Shown: positions 18,001 through 27,039, counted from the first letter of the stretch. The stretch is 64,000 nucleotides of DNA from Luteolibacter flavescens (GCF_025950085.1 NZ_JAPDDS010000003.1:124001-188000); one strand, 5' to 3'. Numbers and translations are program-made. The notes: generated by a model not told the origin, from the letters alone.

Positions 18001-20111
18001 GGTCCGGCGGCGGCACGCGCCATCCACATGCCGATGACGACGGCGACGGCATGACCAATCTGGAGGAGAGCGAAGCGGGCACCGACCCCGACGATCCATC
18101 GTCGAAGCTCGACATGAGATCGTGGCGCGATGGCGATGACCTCGTGCTGTCGTGGACCGACTTGCCATTGAAGGCCTACGACATTGAGAGCAGCCCGACA
18201 TTGGCCGGATGGCAGAGCGCTACCGGCTTGCCCGCGTCCGCCATCGTGGGAGGGCGGCGTCAGTTGACCATCCCGGCAGCTTCCTTGCCTGCGGATAGGA
18301 ATTACTACCGCGCATCCATCACACCGAAGGATTCCGATGGCGACGGTGTGGAAGACTGGGTGGAGGCGATGGTGCTGGGATCATCGAGCAGCTCCACCAA
18401 CTCGCTCTCGCAGCCACTCGTCCGCGCGAATGGCCAGACGCTTTCCGGGGATGCACTCGCACTTCTCGACAAAATTCAGGGAGCCTCGCCGACAGGCAGG
18501 ATGCCGGGGTCGAGCGCTCCCGCCACGCCGTCGCCCGTCAATGCCTCGCGCTTTCTGATGCAATCCACCTTCGGCCCCACGCCGGACGACATCACGAAGG
18601 TCCGGCTACTCGGCTACGCGGGCTGGATCGAGGAACAGCTCGCGCTGCCCGCCACCTACCACACGCCCTACATCCGCGAGGTGAAGCGTGACGCCGCCGG
18701 CGCGCACATCGACCACACCTACAACTACAACGAACTCGACAAGTTCCTCTTCGGCAACAACGCCACCACACCCTTCGCCCGCGCGGCGATCGCGGGCGAG
18801 GACCAGCTCAGGCAGCGCGTCGCCTTCGCCCTCTCGCAGATCCTCGTGGTCTCGCGCCGCGATGCGAATCTGGAGGAGAAGCCCGAGGCCATCACCAATT
18901 ACTACGACACGCTGCTCCGCCACGCGCTGGGCGACTACGGCGATCTCCTGTTAGAGATCGCGATGCACCCGGCGATGGGTGCCTACCTGAGCCACGCGGG
19001 CAACCAGAAGGCCGACCCTAGCATCCCTCGCTACCCGGATGAGAATTTCGCGCGCGAGCTGATGCAGCTCTTCACCATCGGCCTGTGGGAGCTCAATGCC
19101 GATGGCAGCCGCAAGCTCGACTCCCAGGGCGAGCCGATCCCGACCTACGACAACGGCCACATCACGGAATTCGCCCGCGTCTTCACCGGCCTCTACTACG
19201 ACTCGCCCTACGGATGGGGTGGCGGCGGCTGGGCGGACGACCATTTCACAAAGCCGATGGTGATGCATGCGGACCGCCATGACTTCGACTCGAAGAAGCT
19301 GCTCCACGGCTTCGTGGTGCCGCCTCGCGAGGTGACCGAGGGCAATGGCCTGCAAGACGTGCGCGATGCCGTGGACTCGCTCTTCCGCCATCCGAACACC
19401 CCGCCCTTCGTCTCGCGGCAGCTCATCCAGTTCCTCGTCACTGACAATCCCACCCCCGCCTACATCCGGCGCGTGCAGGACGTCTTCGTGAACGACGGCA
19501 GCGGCAAGCGCGGCAATCTCGGCGCCGTGGTGAAGGCCATCCTGCTCGATCCCGAGGCACGCGAGCAGCCGCTCTCGCCCGGCTTTGGCAAGGTGCGCGA
19601 ACCGGTCGTGAAGACGATGCACCTCGGCAGGCTCTTCAAGCTGGCCGACACCCATCCCGACTTCGTCTGGTGGAACTGGACGGACACCTACTACGGCTAC
19701 AGTAAACAGGAGCCGATGAACTCGCCGAGCGTGTTCAATTTCTACACGCCCGTCTATCAGGCACCGGGCGAGATCCGGAATGCGGGCCTCTTGAGCCCGG
19801 GCTTCCAGATCGTGGACACCTACTCGTCCATCTCCTACCCGAACCTGATGTGGGAGTATCTCCGCCGCGGCTTCCGCTCCTCCTACGAATGGTGGTATCC
19901 GCTCGACTACTCGGCCACCCTGCTGCTGGCCGAGAATCCTGCCGCGCTGGTGGATCACGTGAATCTCCTCGTCTGCTCCGGCAGCATGACGGCACGCACG
20001 CGCGCCGCGCTGCTCACCGCGATTTCCCAGCCGAATATCGCGCCGAAGGAACGAGTCGCCCTCGCGGTGTGGACCGCCATGACCTGCCCGGAAGGATCGA
20101 TCCAACGCTGA
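15060..20111 (+). CDS. Very large secreted DUF1800 protein with calcium-binding TSP3 repeats
   Basis: 1683 residues. A ribosome site (AAGGA) sits 11 bases before the ATG at 15060. A signal peptide covers about 1-24. Residues about 25-195 are a beta-rich, lectin-like region. Three blocks of thrombospondin type 3-like D-x-D-x-DG calcium repeats lie at about 200-320, 550-667 and 880-1016, separated by beta-rich segments. Residues about 1160-1680 are the DUF1800 domain, beginning SRFLMQSTFGPTPDDI. DUF1800 genes are nearly always followed by a DUF1501 gene, as here (8-base gap). The pair is common in Planctomycetota and Verrucomicrobiota; its function is unknown and the long repeat region is unusual. 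Confidence 0.88.
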   Translation: MSRFSLRLPALPVLLALGQTAGAATTPAFQAIWRLGENNGNPNEFGSPTWNSNAAPGSPTARDDDYYRPGTYPGFGEVAGEPLTNLQRGVVSNDPRTRIHFPLTAAQASSSSRLKLTVDLLWGGSSAVGFGTHDIAITMNGRPVGSYPAITWNRTLEVTFPASSVNAVAGANVIQIERTGGITGGTISFDYLQLDHDLTGMADADSDGLPLWYEEAFGLSDSDPTDAAADPDGDGRTTLQEFIAGTNPTNADTDNDGISDSAEIALGTNPLLRDTDGDGIPDGDETTTSPLLADTDGDGYPDNIEIEQGTNPNSVASKPFDFPGAIGLQFIAESHQAAVLPSGDPAGYFRFPHWNASPPLSQWQSDGIVLTGSQTGLKNHRGQATAVAANWSYHFANPGLHKGVSDERLFSGMLRTQRTGTINSNNVATTVINTPASVTLTGIPYATYDLLVYAGYIYPGSRAVVSRQGDAASSRYLISASEPPFRGFKEVTSTTTPQSGNYVRYRNLGGANQTITLTSLPPLPPAPGNGGAVVTNNYGSYAGIHGIQIIDTGTDTDGDGIKDAIEVEHRLNPAVPDATADADGDGLSNAAELATGTDLHHPDSDRDGIPDGADAAPLNPDRDGDGLLDGDEVNGSPFPSLPDDADSDNDGYDDADERAAGSDPMSASSVPAPAPTWNADTRTWTWRIDNLRVIWNHPQSMLGALDGSDTMLCEAVAQVHQGSSNKSVGIGLRYRDGRVTYRFRCIEGLFRVAEIPDNPSKADAGFWGSDWANPPADRSRDFGFSGVGTMDDTKPLRMQFTATRPDPAVNAWTLNFLIADLTNPASPVPIATQTWSGAQAMEPTILSGTTVWSNSAGKTARVNIVSETGVKTYISPTPLGIADTDNDGMPDAWEATHSFNINSAADAAQDADNDGLSNLKEYLVGTNPHNADSDGDGASDSVELLHGTDPLSAASKPAWFNFTGNIADLDGDGLSDAWVLWSGGGTRHPHADDDGDGMTNLEESEAGTDPDDPSSKLDMRSWRDGDDLVLSWTDLPLKAYDIESSPTLAGWQSATGLPASAIVGGRRQLTIPAASLPADRNYYRASITPKDSDGDGVEDWVEAMVLGSSSSSTNSLSQPLVRANGQTLSGDALALLDKIQGASPTGRMPGSSAPATPSPVNASRFLMQSTFGPTPDDITKVRLLGYAGWIEEQLALPATYHTPYIREVKRDAAGAHIDHTYNYNELDKFLFGNNATTPFARAAIAGEDQLRQRVAFALSQILVVSRRDANLEEKPEAITNYYDTLLRHALGDYGDLLLEIAMHPAMGAYLSHAGNQKADPSIPRYPDENFARELMQLFTIGLWELNADGSRKLDSQGEPIPTYDNGHITEFARVFTGLYYDSPYGWGGGGWADDHFTKPMVMHADRHDFDSKKLLHGFVVPPREVTEGNGLQDVRDAVDSLFRHPNTPPFVSRQLIQFLVTDNPTPAYIRRVQDVFVNDGSGKRGNLGAVVKAILLDPEAREQPLSPGFGKVREPVVKTMHLGRLFKLADTHPDFVWWNWTDTYYGYSKQEPMNSPSVFNFYTPVYQAPGEIRNAGLLSPGFQIVDTYSSISYPNLMWEYLRRGFRSSYEWWYPLDYSATLLLAENPAALVDHVNLLVCSGSMTARTRAALLTAISQPNIAPKERVALAVWTAMTCPEGSIQR

Positions 20112-20119
20112 CATCCGCC

Positions 20120-21571
20120 ATGAACCGCCGCAAATTTCTCGGAGAAGCCAGTTGTGCCGCGATCGGCTCGACTTCGGTGCTCTCGACGCTGCTGAACCTG
20201 ACGATGGCAAACCATGCCGCCGCGCAGGGCGGCTTTGGCACACAGCGGAAGACGCTCGTCTGCGTCTTCATGTCGGGCGGATGCGACACCTTCAACCTGC
20301 TCATTCCGCGCGGTGCGGGCTACGGCGAGTATGCCGCAGCACGCTCGAACCTCGCGATCCCCGAGGCCCAGCTTCGCACGCTGAACGGGACGAACTTCGG
20401 CCTTCATCCATCCTGCACGCGGCTGGCGGAAATGTTTAACGGCACCGGCACCGGCGTGATGGCGGGAAAGAAGCGTGTGAGCATGCTGGCAAATGTCGGC
20501 TCGCTGATCGAGCCCATCCCGAACAAGGCAGCCTATCTGAATGGCAGCGTCTCCATCCCGAAGGCGCTCTTTTCCCACCGTGACCAGATCGAGCAGTGGC
20601 AGACCTCCGTGCCGCAGGGCATGCAGGTGCTGTCCGGCTGGGGAGGCCGCGCCGCGGACGTGATCCACTCGACCTACAATACCGAGCAGACCGGCGGCTT
20701 CTACATGCCGATGAACTACTCGGTGGCGGGCAACTCCGCCTTCCAGATCGGCCAGAGCGAGGGGCAATTCGTCATCACCGGCGGCGGTGCGCTGGCCTTC
20801 AGTGGATCGACCGGCGACTCAGCCGTGCTCAAGGCGAAGAAGCAGATCATCGAGCAAACGGTCTCCGGCCCGCTAGAGGAGCACTACTCAAATCTCTTTC
20901 ACCGCACGCACGGCCGCATCACCGCGAACTCGATGGCGCGCGGCCAGGAGTTCCAGCAGAACTTCTCGAGCCCCGGCACCTTGAATGGGCAGAACGTGAA
21001 CACGGTGGTGGCAAACGCACCCTTCCCGAACCATTGGATTTCCTCGCAATTCCGCGCCGCGGTGAAGACCATCGCCATCCGCCAGCAGCTCAAGCTGATG
21101 CGGCAGACGATGTTCATCGACTTCGGCGGCTGGGACCATCATGCGGAGCTTCTGCAAAACCACGGCAGCATGCTCGCGGTGCTCGATGGCGCGCTCTACG
21201 CCTTCCAGTACTGCCTGGAGACGCTGGGCCTGGCGAATGACGTGATCACCTTCACCGCCTCGGACTTTGGCCGCACGCTGCGCTCGAATGGCCAGGGCAC
21301 CGACCACGCGTGGTCGAGCAACCAGATCGTGATGGGCGGCCCGGTGGCGGGCGGACAGGTCCGCGGCAGCTTCCCCTCGCTCGTCATCGAGGGTGCGGAC
21401 GATATCGGGCGCGGCGGGCGCATCTTCCCGAAGCTCTCGGCAGACGAATATTTCTGCGAGCTGCTCCGCTGGTTCGGCGTCACCGCGGGCGACATGGACA
21501 TGGTGCTGCCGAACATCGGCAACTTCTACGATCCACGTAGTAGTTCAAATCCCGTCGGCTTCCTCGCGTGA
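20120..21571 (+). CDS. Tat-exported DUF1501 family protein
   Basis: 483 residues from the ATG at 20120. The N-terminus MNRRKFLGEASCAAIGSTSV carries a twin-arginine motif and a hydrophobic stretch ending near AAA, so it is probably exported folded. The body has CVFMSGGCDTFNLLIPR near the start and IDFGGWDHHAELLQNHGSML and TASDFGRTLRSNGQGTDHAW later. These are the metal-binding features of the alkaline-phosphatase-like DUF1501 fold. It follows the DUF1800 gene by 8 bases and overlaps the next gene by GTGA. Substrate unknown. Confidence 0.92.
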   Translation: MNRRKFLGEASCAAIGSTSVLSTLLNLTMANHAAAQGGFGTQRKTLVCVFMSGGCDTFNLLIPRGAGYGEYAAARSNLAIPEAQLRTLNGTNFGLHPSCTRLAEMFNGTGTGVMAGKKRVSMLANVGSLIEPIPNKAAYLNGSVSIPKALFSHRDQIEQWQTSVPQGMQVLSGWGGRAADVIHSTYNTEQTGGFYMPMNYSVAGNSAFQIGQSEGQFVITGGGALAFSGSTGDSAVLKAKKQIIEQTVSGPLEEHYSNLFHRTHGRITANSMARGQEFQQNFSSPGTLNGQNVNTVVANAPFPNHWISSQFRAAVKTIAIRQQLKLMRQTMFIDFGGWDHHAELLQNHGSMLAVLDGALYAFQYCLETLGLANDVITFTASDFGRTLRSNGQGTDHAWSSNQIVMGGPVAGGQVRGSFPSLVIEGADDIGRGGRIFPKLSADEYFCELLRWFGVTAGDMDMVLPNIGNFYDPRSSSNPVGFLA

Positions 21572-22092
21572 GACCGGGCCGGATGCCACTCCTGCTCGCC
21601 GCAGGCATCGTCATTGCTGTGATCGCGTGGATGTTCTTTGTCAGAAAAGAGCCACTCGCCTCTCAGCCTGAGACAGCGCAGACGACGACTCAGCCCAAGC
21701 CACCGGAAGCTTCGCAGGAACCCACCGCAGCCGAAAAGATCCTTGAAGGATACGCCGACCCGGCCACGCCACCCATCGATGACCTGCGAAAGATCCATCG
21801 CGTCACGAGCGGCTACTTCTCCGTGGTAAAGGATGCCAGCCGCTTCCCCATCGGCGGCAATGCCGACCTCGCCGCCGCCCTGCGCGGGGAAAACCCGAAC
21901 CGCGAGGTCTTCGTGCGCGATGGCAACCCCATCTTCTCGGGCGACGGCTTGATCATCGACCGCTGGGGCTCGCCGGTGATCGTTCATCCGGAAGGCTGGA
22001 AGCAAATCGAATTACGATCCGCCGGCCCGGACAAGACCGCCTACACCGCGGACGATCTCGTGCTCGCAGCGTCGGGAGCAGCTTCAAACTGA
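21568..22092 (+). CDS. Small membrane-anchored protein coupled to the DUF1501 gene
   Basis: 174 residues from a GTG that overlaps the DUF1501 stop (GTGA), so translation is coupled. One N-terminal transmembrane helix (about 6-26) is followed by a Thr/Pro/Gln-rich linker and a small globular part. The end, VIVHPEGWKQIELRSAGPD followed by KTAYTADDLVL, resembles the C-terminal lobe of type II secretion major pseudopilins (GspG), where such a loop binds calcium. The pilin N-terminal helix motif is missing. It may be a partner of the DUF1800/DUF1501 pair; function unknown. Confidence 0.8.
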   Translation: MRPGRMPLLLAAGIVIAVIAWMFFVRKEPLASQPETAQTTTQPKPPEASQEPTAAEKILEGYADPATPPIDDLRKIHRVTSGYFSVVKDASRFPIGGNADLAAALRGENPNREVFVRDGNPIFSGDGLIIDRWGSPVIVHPEGWKQIELRSAGPDKTAYTADDLVLAASGAASN

Positions 22093-22168
22093 GCTTGGCA
22101 ATCGTGCGCCAAGATTACGCAAGGGGCCGTTAGCACGATGACACGCGGCCATTCACGCTCCGCGCCGC

Positions 22169-22804
22169 ATGAAGAAACGCACGTTTGCCCCCTTGGTGGC
22201 GCTCACCCTGTCCGCGATGACGGGCAGTGCCCTCGCCACCACCATCGGTCTCCCTGGTGGCACCTTCGCCACCACCTGGGATACCTTCCCGTATGTCCCG
22301 GGTCCCCCTGCTGCACCGAATTTCACGGCGGACACGCCAGACAGCTCGACCGGCCAAATCACCGCTACGCTCGGCGAAGCAATGAACGGCGGCATGATCA
22401 CCGGCAGCGGTGACCGCATCTACGCCATGGGCACCCCGTTCGACCTCACGGTCAGCGGCACGGCCAACACGACGATCCCTCTCATCGGCATCGTGCTCAA
22501 GTTCACCCCGCCGTCCACCGGCGTCGCGGATGCGGCCAACTACTTCAACGTGCTGCTGGACGGTGTGGCCGCTGACGTGAAGGTCCTCAAGGGTACGTCC
22601 CTGGAAGGCACGAATGATTTCCAGATCTATCACTGGTATTGGACCGACGCCAATCTGGTGAACGGCAACTCTTTCCAGTTCAAGATCACCGGCGGAGCCG
22701 AGCACGTTTCGCTCGACGCCATCCAGGTGGTCCCGGAGCCGGGCTCCGCAGTCCTCGGTGCCCTCGGTGCCGCGCTGCTGGTGATCCGCCGCCGTCGCAA
22801 GTAA
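22169..22804 (+). CDS. PEP-CTERM sorted secreted protein
   Basis: 211 residues. A signal peptide spans about 1-23 (MKKRTFAPLVALTLSAMTGS), then a beta-rich Thr/Gly/Asn domain. The tail VVPEPGSAVLGALGAALLVI ending in a basic RRRRK is the classic PEP-CTERM sorting signal: VPEP, a hydrophobic helix, and an arginine cluster. It would be processed by an exosortase and exposed at the cell surface or in the matrix. No exosortase gene is in the window. The protein is otherwise unrecognised. A strong terminator follows. Confidence 0.88.
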   Translation: MKKRTFAPLVALTLSAMTGSALATTIGLPGGTFATTWDTFPYVPGPPAAPNFTADTPDSSTGQITATLGEAMNGGMITGSGDRIYAMGTPFDLTVSGTANTTIPLIGIVLKFTPPSTGVADAANYFNVLLDGVAADVKVLKGTSLEGTNDFQIYHWYWTDANLVNGNSFQFKITGGAEHVSLDAIQVVPEPGSAVLGALGAALLVIRRRRK

Positions 22805-22831
22805 GCTGAAAGGCTTGCGAGCATCTCATCC

Positions 22832-22870
22832 AGCCGCACTCGCGACTCCGGTCGCAAGTGCGGCTTTTTT
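22832..22870 (+). terminator. Rho-independent terminator after the PEP-CTERM gene
   Basis: GCCGCACTCGCGA (22833-22845) pairs, with one mismatch, with TCGCAAGTGCGGC (22852-22864), followed by six T residues (22865-22870). It ends 66 bases after the stop codon. Confidence 0.9.
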
Positions 22871-22890
22871 GCGCCCACACAGCGGATACG

Positions 22891-22930
22891 AAAAGGCCGC
22901 AGCGCCGGGATGTTGCCCGGGCTGCGGCCA
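22891..22930 (-). terminator. Rho-independent terminator of the minus-strand receptor operon
   Basis: Read on the minus strand, GGCCGCAG (22929-22922) pairs with CTGCGGCC (22902-22895) around a GC-rich inner stem, followed by TTTT (22894-22891). It lies 25 bases beyond the stop of the DNRLRE-like gene, back-to-back with the plus-strand terminator. Confidence 0.8.
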
Positions 22931-22954
22931 GTGAGAATCAGGGATCGATCCGCC

Positions 22955-23764
22955 TTACGGCTTCGACAAGCGGAAGAAGCCGCGGCCGGATGAATTCCGG
23001 GGTGTGGTCACCTGCCACGTTCCTGCGCTCTGGGTGGCACCGGTCACCGCGGTCCATGGGCCCGCTAGTGTCTCCGAGGTCTGAAGCACCCAGCCGGTGC
23101 TACCTGCCACTGGCCAATGGAGAACCATTGAGGACGCTCCGGAGGTGGCAATAGTCAGCACCGGCGGAACAGCAGGAGCCACCGCCCGGGTGATGGCGAG
23201 CTGTGGGGCGTAGCCGTTAACAATCGTCGAAGCGAAGCTCACATTGAAGGACTTCGTCTCGCTCTCAGATTGAAGCGCAAAGCCGTAATTCGGATGCGCT
23301 CCGGAAGCCCACGAAACCACCAGAGGCGTGACATCGATCTCCCGCCAGAAGCCCTCGGACCCGGCAGGCACCGCCAGCAAGCCATAGGACTCGCCCGCTT
23401 TGAAATCGTTCCAGCGCAAGCTGGGATTCTGCAAGGTCCACGTCCACGCAGCCGTCTGGCGGAACACCTCGGCATTCCCCGGCACGAAGTCACCGTAAGC
23501 TGGATTCGGCGGAATGACGAAAAGCCGGAGCTTCGCCGAGCCGATCTCCGCGGCAGGAATCGAGAGCCCGGTGAGGTTGAACTCGATCAACGTGCGCTGT
23601 GAGTGGGGAGATCCCGGACCGCTCGAATTGATGCCCAAGGTGGCAGTCGTCGACGTCGGCTTGTCGGAGTAGGAGTAGATGTCACTGGCCTTCGTCGAGT
23701 TCAGCGTCACGGTTTCAGCGGTGGCCGCGAGAGTGCAGGCCAGCATCAAAAAAGCGGTTCTCAT
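22955..23764 (-). CDS. Secreted DNRLRE-like protein
   Basis: 269 residues from the ATG at 23764 (a GTG just before it is possible). A signal peptide spans about 1-17 (MRTAFLMLACTLAATAE). Residues about 18-175 look like a DNRLRE/CBM96-type beta-sandwich: an N-terminal SDIYSYSDKPTSTTATLGI, RTLIEFNLTGLSIP, and a later W-x-E-I-D-V-T-P-LV segment. The last 80 residues resemble a fibronectin-like segment with GWVLQTSETLAGPW. It lies ten bases after the TonB-dependent receptor gene. A surface ligand-binding role is inferred. Confidence 0.75.
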   Translation of the reverse strand: MRTAFLMLACTLAATAETVTLNSTKASDIYSYSDKPTSTTATLGINSSGPGSPHSQRTLIEFNLTGLSIPAAEIGSAKLRLFVIPPNPAYGDFVPGNAEVFRQTAAWTWTLQNPSLRWNDFKAGESYGLLAVPAGSEGFWREIDVTPLVVSWASGAHPNYGFALQSESETKSFNVSFASTIVNGYAPQLAITRAVAPAVPPVLTIATSGASSMVLHWPVAGSTGWVLQTSETLAGPWTAVTGATQSAGTWQVTTPRNSSGRGFFRLSKP

Positions 23765-23773
23765 CACGTTTTG

Positions 23774-26083
23774 TTAGAAGGTCTTGGTGACGGATAGGCT
23801 GAAGTTCCTGCCCGGAGCCGTGGATCGGTCGGTGGTGGCACTGCCACCGAGGTGGCCATTGCCGCGCCTGACCGAGCCCCAGGACCAATATTTCTCATCG
23901 AGGATGTTGTTGAATCCGGCGTGGATCGCCACGGTCTCGGACGGCTCCCACCACGCGGCAAGGTCCAGCGTGAACCACGACGGAGGACGGAAAAATGTCC
24001 CTTGGTTCGTGGTGTCGTCCACGCGTGTCACCGCGGCGCTGTAGATGCCGGAGAGGCGGGCTCCGAAGCGTCCTTCCGGATCTTCATAGCCGAAGAAGCC
24101 TGCGGTCTTCCATGGCTCGACGGAGTTCAGCGGGACATCGTCGGTCAAGTTGTTGCCGATCGACTTGCCGGTGCTCATCCCGATCTGCCAACCGCGGAGG
24201 CGATCATGGAAATGACCGGCTTCCAGCATACCACCGAGTTCGAAGCCGTAGATCTCGGCCTCACCGCGATTCATCGTGGTAACGATGTCGCGTCCCTCGT
24301 CGTCCAGCTCACCAGTCGGGACACCGTTCTCGATGAAGTCGCGATACCGGGTGTAGAAGACCGAAGCTTGGAAGCGTCCCGCGTCCCCTTCGGATTTGAA
24401 GCCGAGCTCGAAGGCATCGCTCTGCTCCTCCTGCAGTGAGGTATTCGGAACGGTCAGCGAGCCGGCGGGATTACCACCCGAGGGAGGGTGGTCGAAGATC
24501 ATGGAGAGCTCTTCCGCGGATGGGTTCCGCACACCGTGCGCATAGGTGCCGTACCACTGCATCGTCTCGGTAGGCTTCCACGCGAGATTCAGACGGGGCG
24601 AAACGGAGAAATTGTCGTAATCGGTCGGCGGCTCCTGGCCAAAGCGGCCGAGCGAGGCGAGACGATCGAGATAGGCTTGGTCGGGATCCGGGGTGATCTC
24701 CTGCCAATCCATTCTGAGCCCCGGAGTGATGAACCACTTCTCGTCCACCTTGATCTCATCCTGCAGGAAGAATCCCGTGCGGGTGGTATCCGTCGGGGCG
24801 AAGGACGTGCGGTTCACATCCTGCGGCGCTCCGGAGTCGAGGCGCGTGAAACGATTGGCTCCGGACTCAATGGAGAAATCCAGTCCCGCCATTCCCGCGT
24901 GAATCACGCGACCGCTGCCGAATTCCTTCCGGGCGACGGACGAGAATCCCAGGATGTCGGTATCAAAGCTGATGCGTTGCTGCCGGGTCCGATCCGTTCC
25001 CGGGATAGGCATCCCGCCGATCACCAGCGGGCTTGAAGCCGAGTCATTCTCGCTGACGGTGCCGGCATGCTGCCAATAGGCATGCGAATCGAGCTGATCG
25101 ACCCATGCGGATTCGGACTGCGGAGTCCACTGCCACTTCAAGCTCGCACGCTGGCGATCGAGAAGCTGGTTGTTCAAAACGTATCGGTCGAAGACCGGGA
25201 AGTCGGAGGTGGCCGCGCTGCGGACATCGGTGAATGCCTCGCGTTCGAAAAGCTCAAGGGCAAGACGGAAGGTGTGATCGCCCTGCACGTGCTCGGCCTT
25301 CAGCAAGGCGGAGTTCGAAGTGAAGTCCGCGGGATTCGGCGGCTCCACGCCGTTGTTCGCAGTCTCTTCACCGTGGCGACCTGCATAAAGCAGCATTACG
25401 GAAGTATTGCCCGCTTTCACCGCACCGCCCACCTGGCCGGCGATGCTTTCGTTCGCGGAGAAATACTGGAGGCGCACCAGGCCACCGGCATTGCGGCCGG
25501 TGAGCATGGTCTCCGGATCGGGTGTGCTGAAGGCGACGACGCCGCCGAGGGCATCGCTGCCGTAGAGGGCGCTGGCACCGCCCTTCAACACTTCCACCAG
25601 ATCAAACATTGCCGGATCGAAGTAATCCCGGCCAATGCCACCCGCGCCGTCCCCGCTGCCCATGTCGAATGACGTGGACACGTACTGGGGCGGCTGGCGG
25701 ATGCCATCGAGCTCGATCGCGATGCGGTTACCTTCCGCACCACGGATATTGATACTGCCATAGCCGGATTGGCCGTAGCCAAAGGCACCGTCGCCACTCG
25801 AAAAGTCGAAGGGCAAGGACACCGTCGGGTCATACTTCGCGAAGCCGGAGAGATCCTGGCTGCCGGTGCGCAGCAGGTCCTCGGAATCGGCTCGCAGGGT
25901 CGTGCCCGATGCATCGATCCATCGTTGTTCGGTGCGGGTGCCGACGACGATCAGCTCACCGAGGTCATGGACCACGGAGCCGTCGTCTCCGGCGGCGGAT
26001 ACCTCCTCAGGATCCGCCGCCGGGGCCGATTGCAGCGCCATACCGATGGCGAACGTTACCTGGAAAACAATGGATCGGGACAC
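23774..26083 (-). CDS. TonB-dependent receptor, haem/haemoglobin-receptor-like
   Basis: 769 residues from a GTG at 26083. A signal peptide covers about 1-23, then a TonB-box-like DLGELIVVGTRTEQR. The plug domain has INIRGAEGNRIAIELDGIRQ, the form seen in HmuR/HasR-type haemoglobin and haem receptors (TIGR01785/01786 relatives), and GASALYGSDALGG. The rest is a 22-strand barrel ending in phenylalanine (NFSLSVTKTF), the normal outer-membrane C-terminus. Upstream are a PEP-CTERM and a DUF6607 gene and, further on, an AraC regulator. No haem chaperone or ABC transporter is adjacent, so haem is a guess for the ligand. Confidence 0.88.
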   Translation of the reverse strand: MSRSIVFQVTFAIGMALQSAPAADPEEVSAAGDDGSVVHDLGELIVVGTRTEQRWIDASGTTLRADSEDLLRTGSQDLSGFAKYDPTVSLPFDFSSGDGAFGYGQSGYGSINIRGAEGNRIAIELDGIRQPPQYVSTSFDMGSGDGAGGIGRDYFDPAMFDLVEVLKGGASALYGSDALGGVVAFSTPDPETMLTGRNAGGLVRLQYFSANESIAGQVGGAVKAGNTSVMLLYAGRHGEETANNGVEPPNPADFTSNSALLKAEHVQGDHTFRLALELFEREAFTDVRSAATSDFPVFDRYVLNNQLLDRQRASLKWQWTPQSESAWVDQLDSHAYWQHAGTVSENDSASSPLVIGGMPIPGTDRTRQQRISFDTDILGFSSVARKEFGSGRVIHAGMAGLDFSIESGANRFTRLDSGAPQDVNRTSFAPTDTTRTGFFLQDEIKVDEKWFITPGLRMDWQEITPDPDQAYLDRLASLGRFGQEPPTDYDNFSVSPRLNLAWKPTETMQWYGTYAHGVRNPSAEELSMIFDHPPSGGNPAGSLTVPNTSLQEEQSDAFELGFKSEGDAGRFQASVFYTRYRDFIENGVPTGELDDEGRDIVTTMNRGEAEIYGFELGGMLEAGHFHDRLRGWQIGMSTGKSIGNNLTDDVPLNSVEPWKTAGFFGYEDPEGRFGARLSGIYSAAVTRVDDTTNQGTFFRPPSWFTLDLAAWWEPSETVAIHAGFNNILDEKYWSWGSVRRGNGHLGGSATTDRSTAPGRNFSLSVTKTF

Positions 26084-26108
26084 GATGACGATGGCAAGGG
26101 GCGTGCGC

Positions 26109-27020
26109 TTATTGCGCGACGACGAAGGGCTTCAGGGTCTCGCGGATCTTGTCCACGGTCGGGCTCTTGCCTTCTTCGGCTTCGTCCACCATCTCGGAGA
26201 CGAGGTCCTGGAGACGACCTTCGTCCGCCTTGGTCAGCACCTTGATGCTGCCCTGTGCCGGGGAAAGCTCGTCCCACACGTTGCGGACGTCCTTCCAGAA
26301 GGACTCGGTCTTGGTCCAGTAATCATTCGACTTGGCGAAGTCGTGGTCCTTCACGCGGATGTAGGGATTGAAGCCGACCTCGCGGACGAGCGGGTAGGAG
26401 GCGTCCTCGCGCTTCACCCACTTGGTGTTGTCCTGCTCGTGGAACCAGCCTTCCGGCGTGATGGTGTGGCGGTTCATCACCAGCAGCAGGTCGTAGTCAC
26501 CGCGCTTTTCCTCGCGGCGTGGCTTCGGGCGGTTGGCGGCGGCGGTCCACTCGCTGGTGCCACCTGCATTGTGGACCCATGCGGCGAAGCCCTCATAGCG
26601 CGGGGAGTCGTCCACCTGGGTGACGCGCTGGCTCCACTTGCCCTTCGCTTCATCGGCGGTGAGCTTCTTGGTGGTCCACACGCGACCGCCTTGGAATTCG
26701 AGGATCTCGGTGTCCTCGTAGGTCCAGATCTGCGCCCAGTGCTTCACGACCATCGGGCCGACCTGAAGGATGTGCTGGAGCACGATGCGCTTGCCGCTAT
26801 CCTCGACGACCTTGACGGTCTCGAAGGCGTCTTCGGTATAGGCCTTCTCCTCGGCCTTGTAGCCTTCGTGCATGGAGAAGGTTTCCTGGAAGTGGAAGCC
26901 GACCTTGAAGTCGCCAGCCATCGAGAGGATGGCCTTGCGGTCTTTTTCAAACGTCGCGTCGGCGGCGAAGGCGGAGCCGCTGATCAGCAGCACCGCAAGC
27001 AGGGATGACAATGATTTCAT
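26109..27020 (-). CDS. DUF6607 family exported protein
   Basis: 303 residues with a signal peptide at about 1-19 (MKSLSSLLAVLLISGSAFA). The mature part has FKVGFHFQETFSMHEGYKA, VGPMVVKHWAQIWTYED and an NKWVKRE-type region typical of DUF6607. Members have no established function but are often found beside TonB-dependent receptors. Here it lies 25 bases upstream of the receptor and 20 bases downstream of a PEP-CTERM gene, all in one direction, so it is probably one operon. Confidence 0.82.
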   Translation of the reverse strand: MKSLSSLLAVLLISGSAFAADATFEKDRKAILSMAGDFKVGFHFQETFSMHEGYKAEEKAYTEDAFETVKVVEDSGKRIVLQHILQVGPMVVKHWAQIWTYEDTEILEFQGGRVWTTKKLTADEAKGKWSQRVTQVDDSPRYEGFAAWVHNAGGTSEWTAAANRPKPRREEKRGDYDLLLVMNRHTITPEGWFHEQDNTKWVKREDASYPLVREVGFNPYIRVKDHDFAKSNDYWTKTESFWKDVRNVWDELSPAQGSIKVLTKADEGRLQDLVSEMVDEAEEGKSPTVDKIRETLKPFVVAQ

Positions 27021-27039
27021 GAGTGGATAAGTGGGGAAT

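Noticed and set aside
18951-20243. 430-residue minus-strand frame opposite the DUF1800 domain
   Set aside because: Antisense shadow of a recognisable coding sequence.
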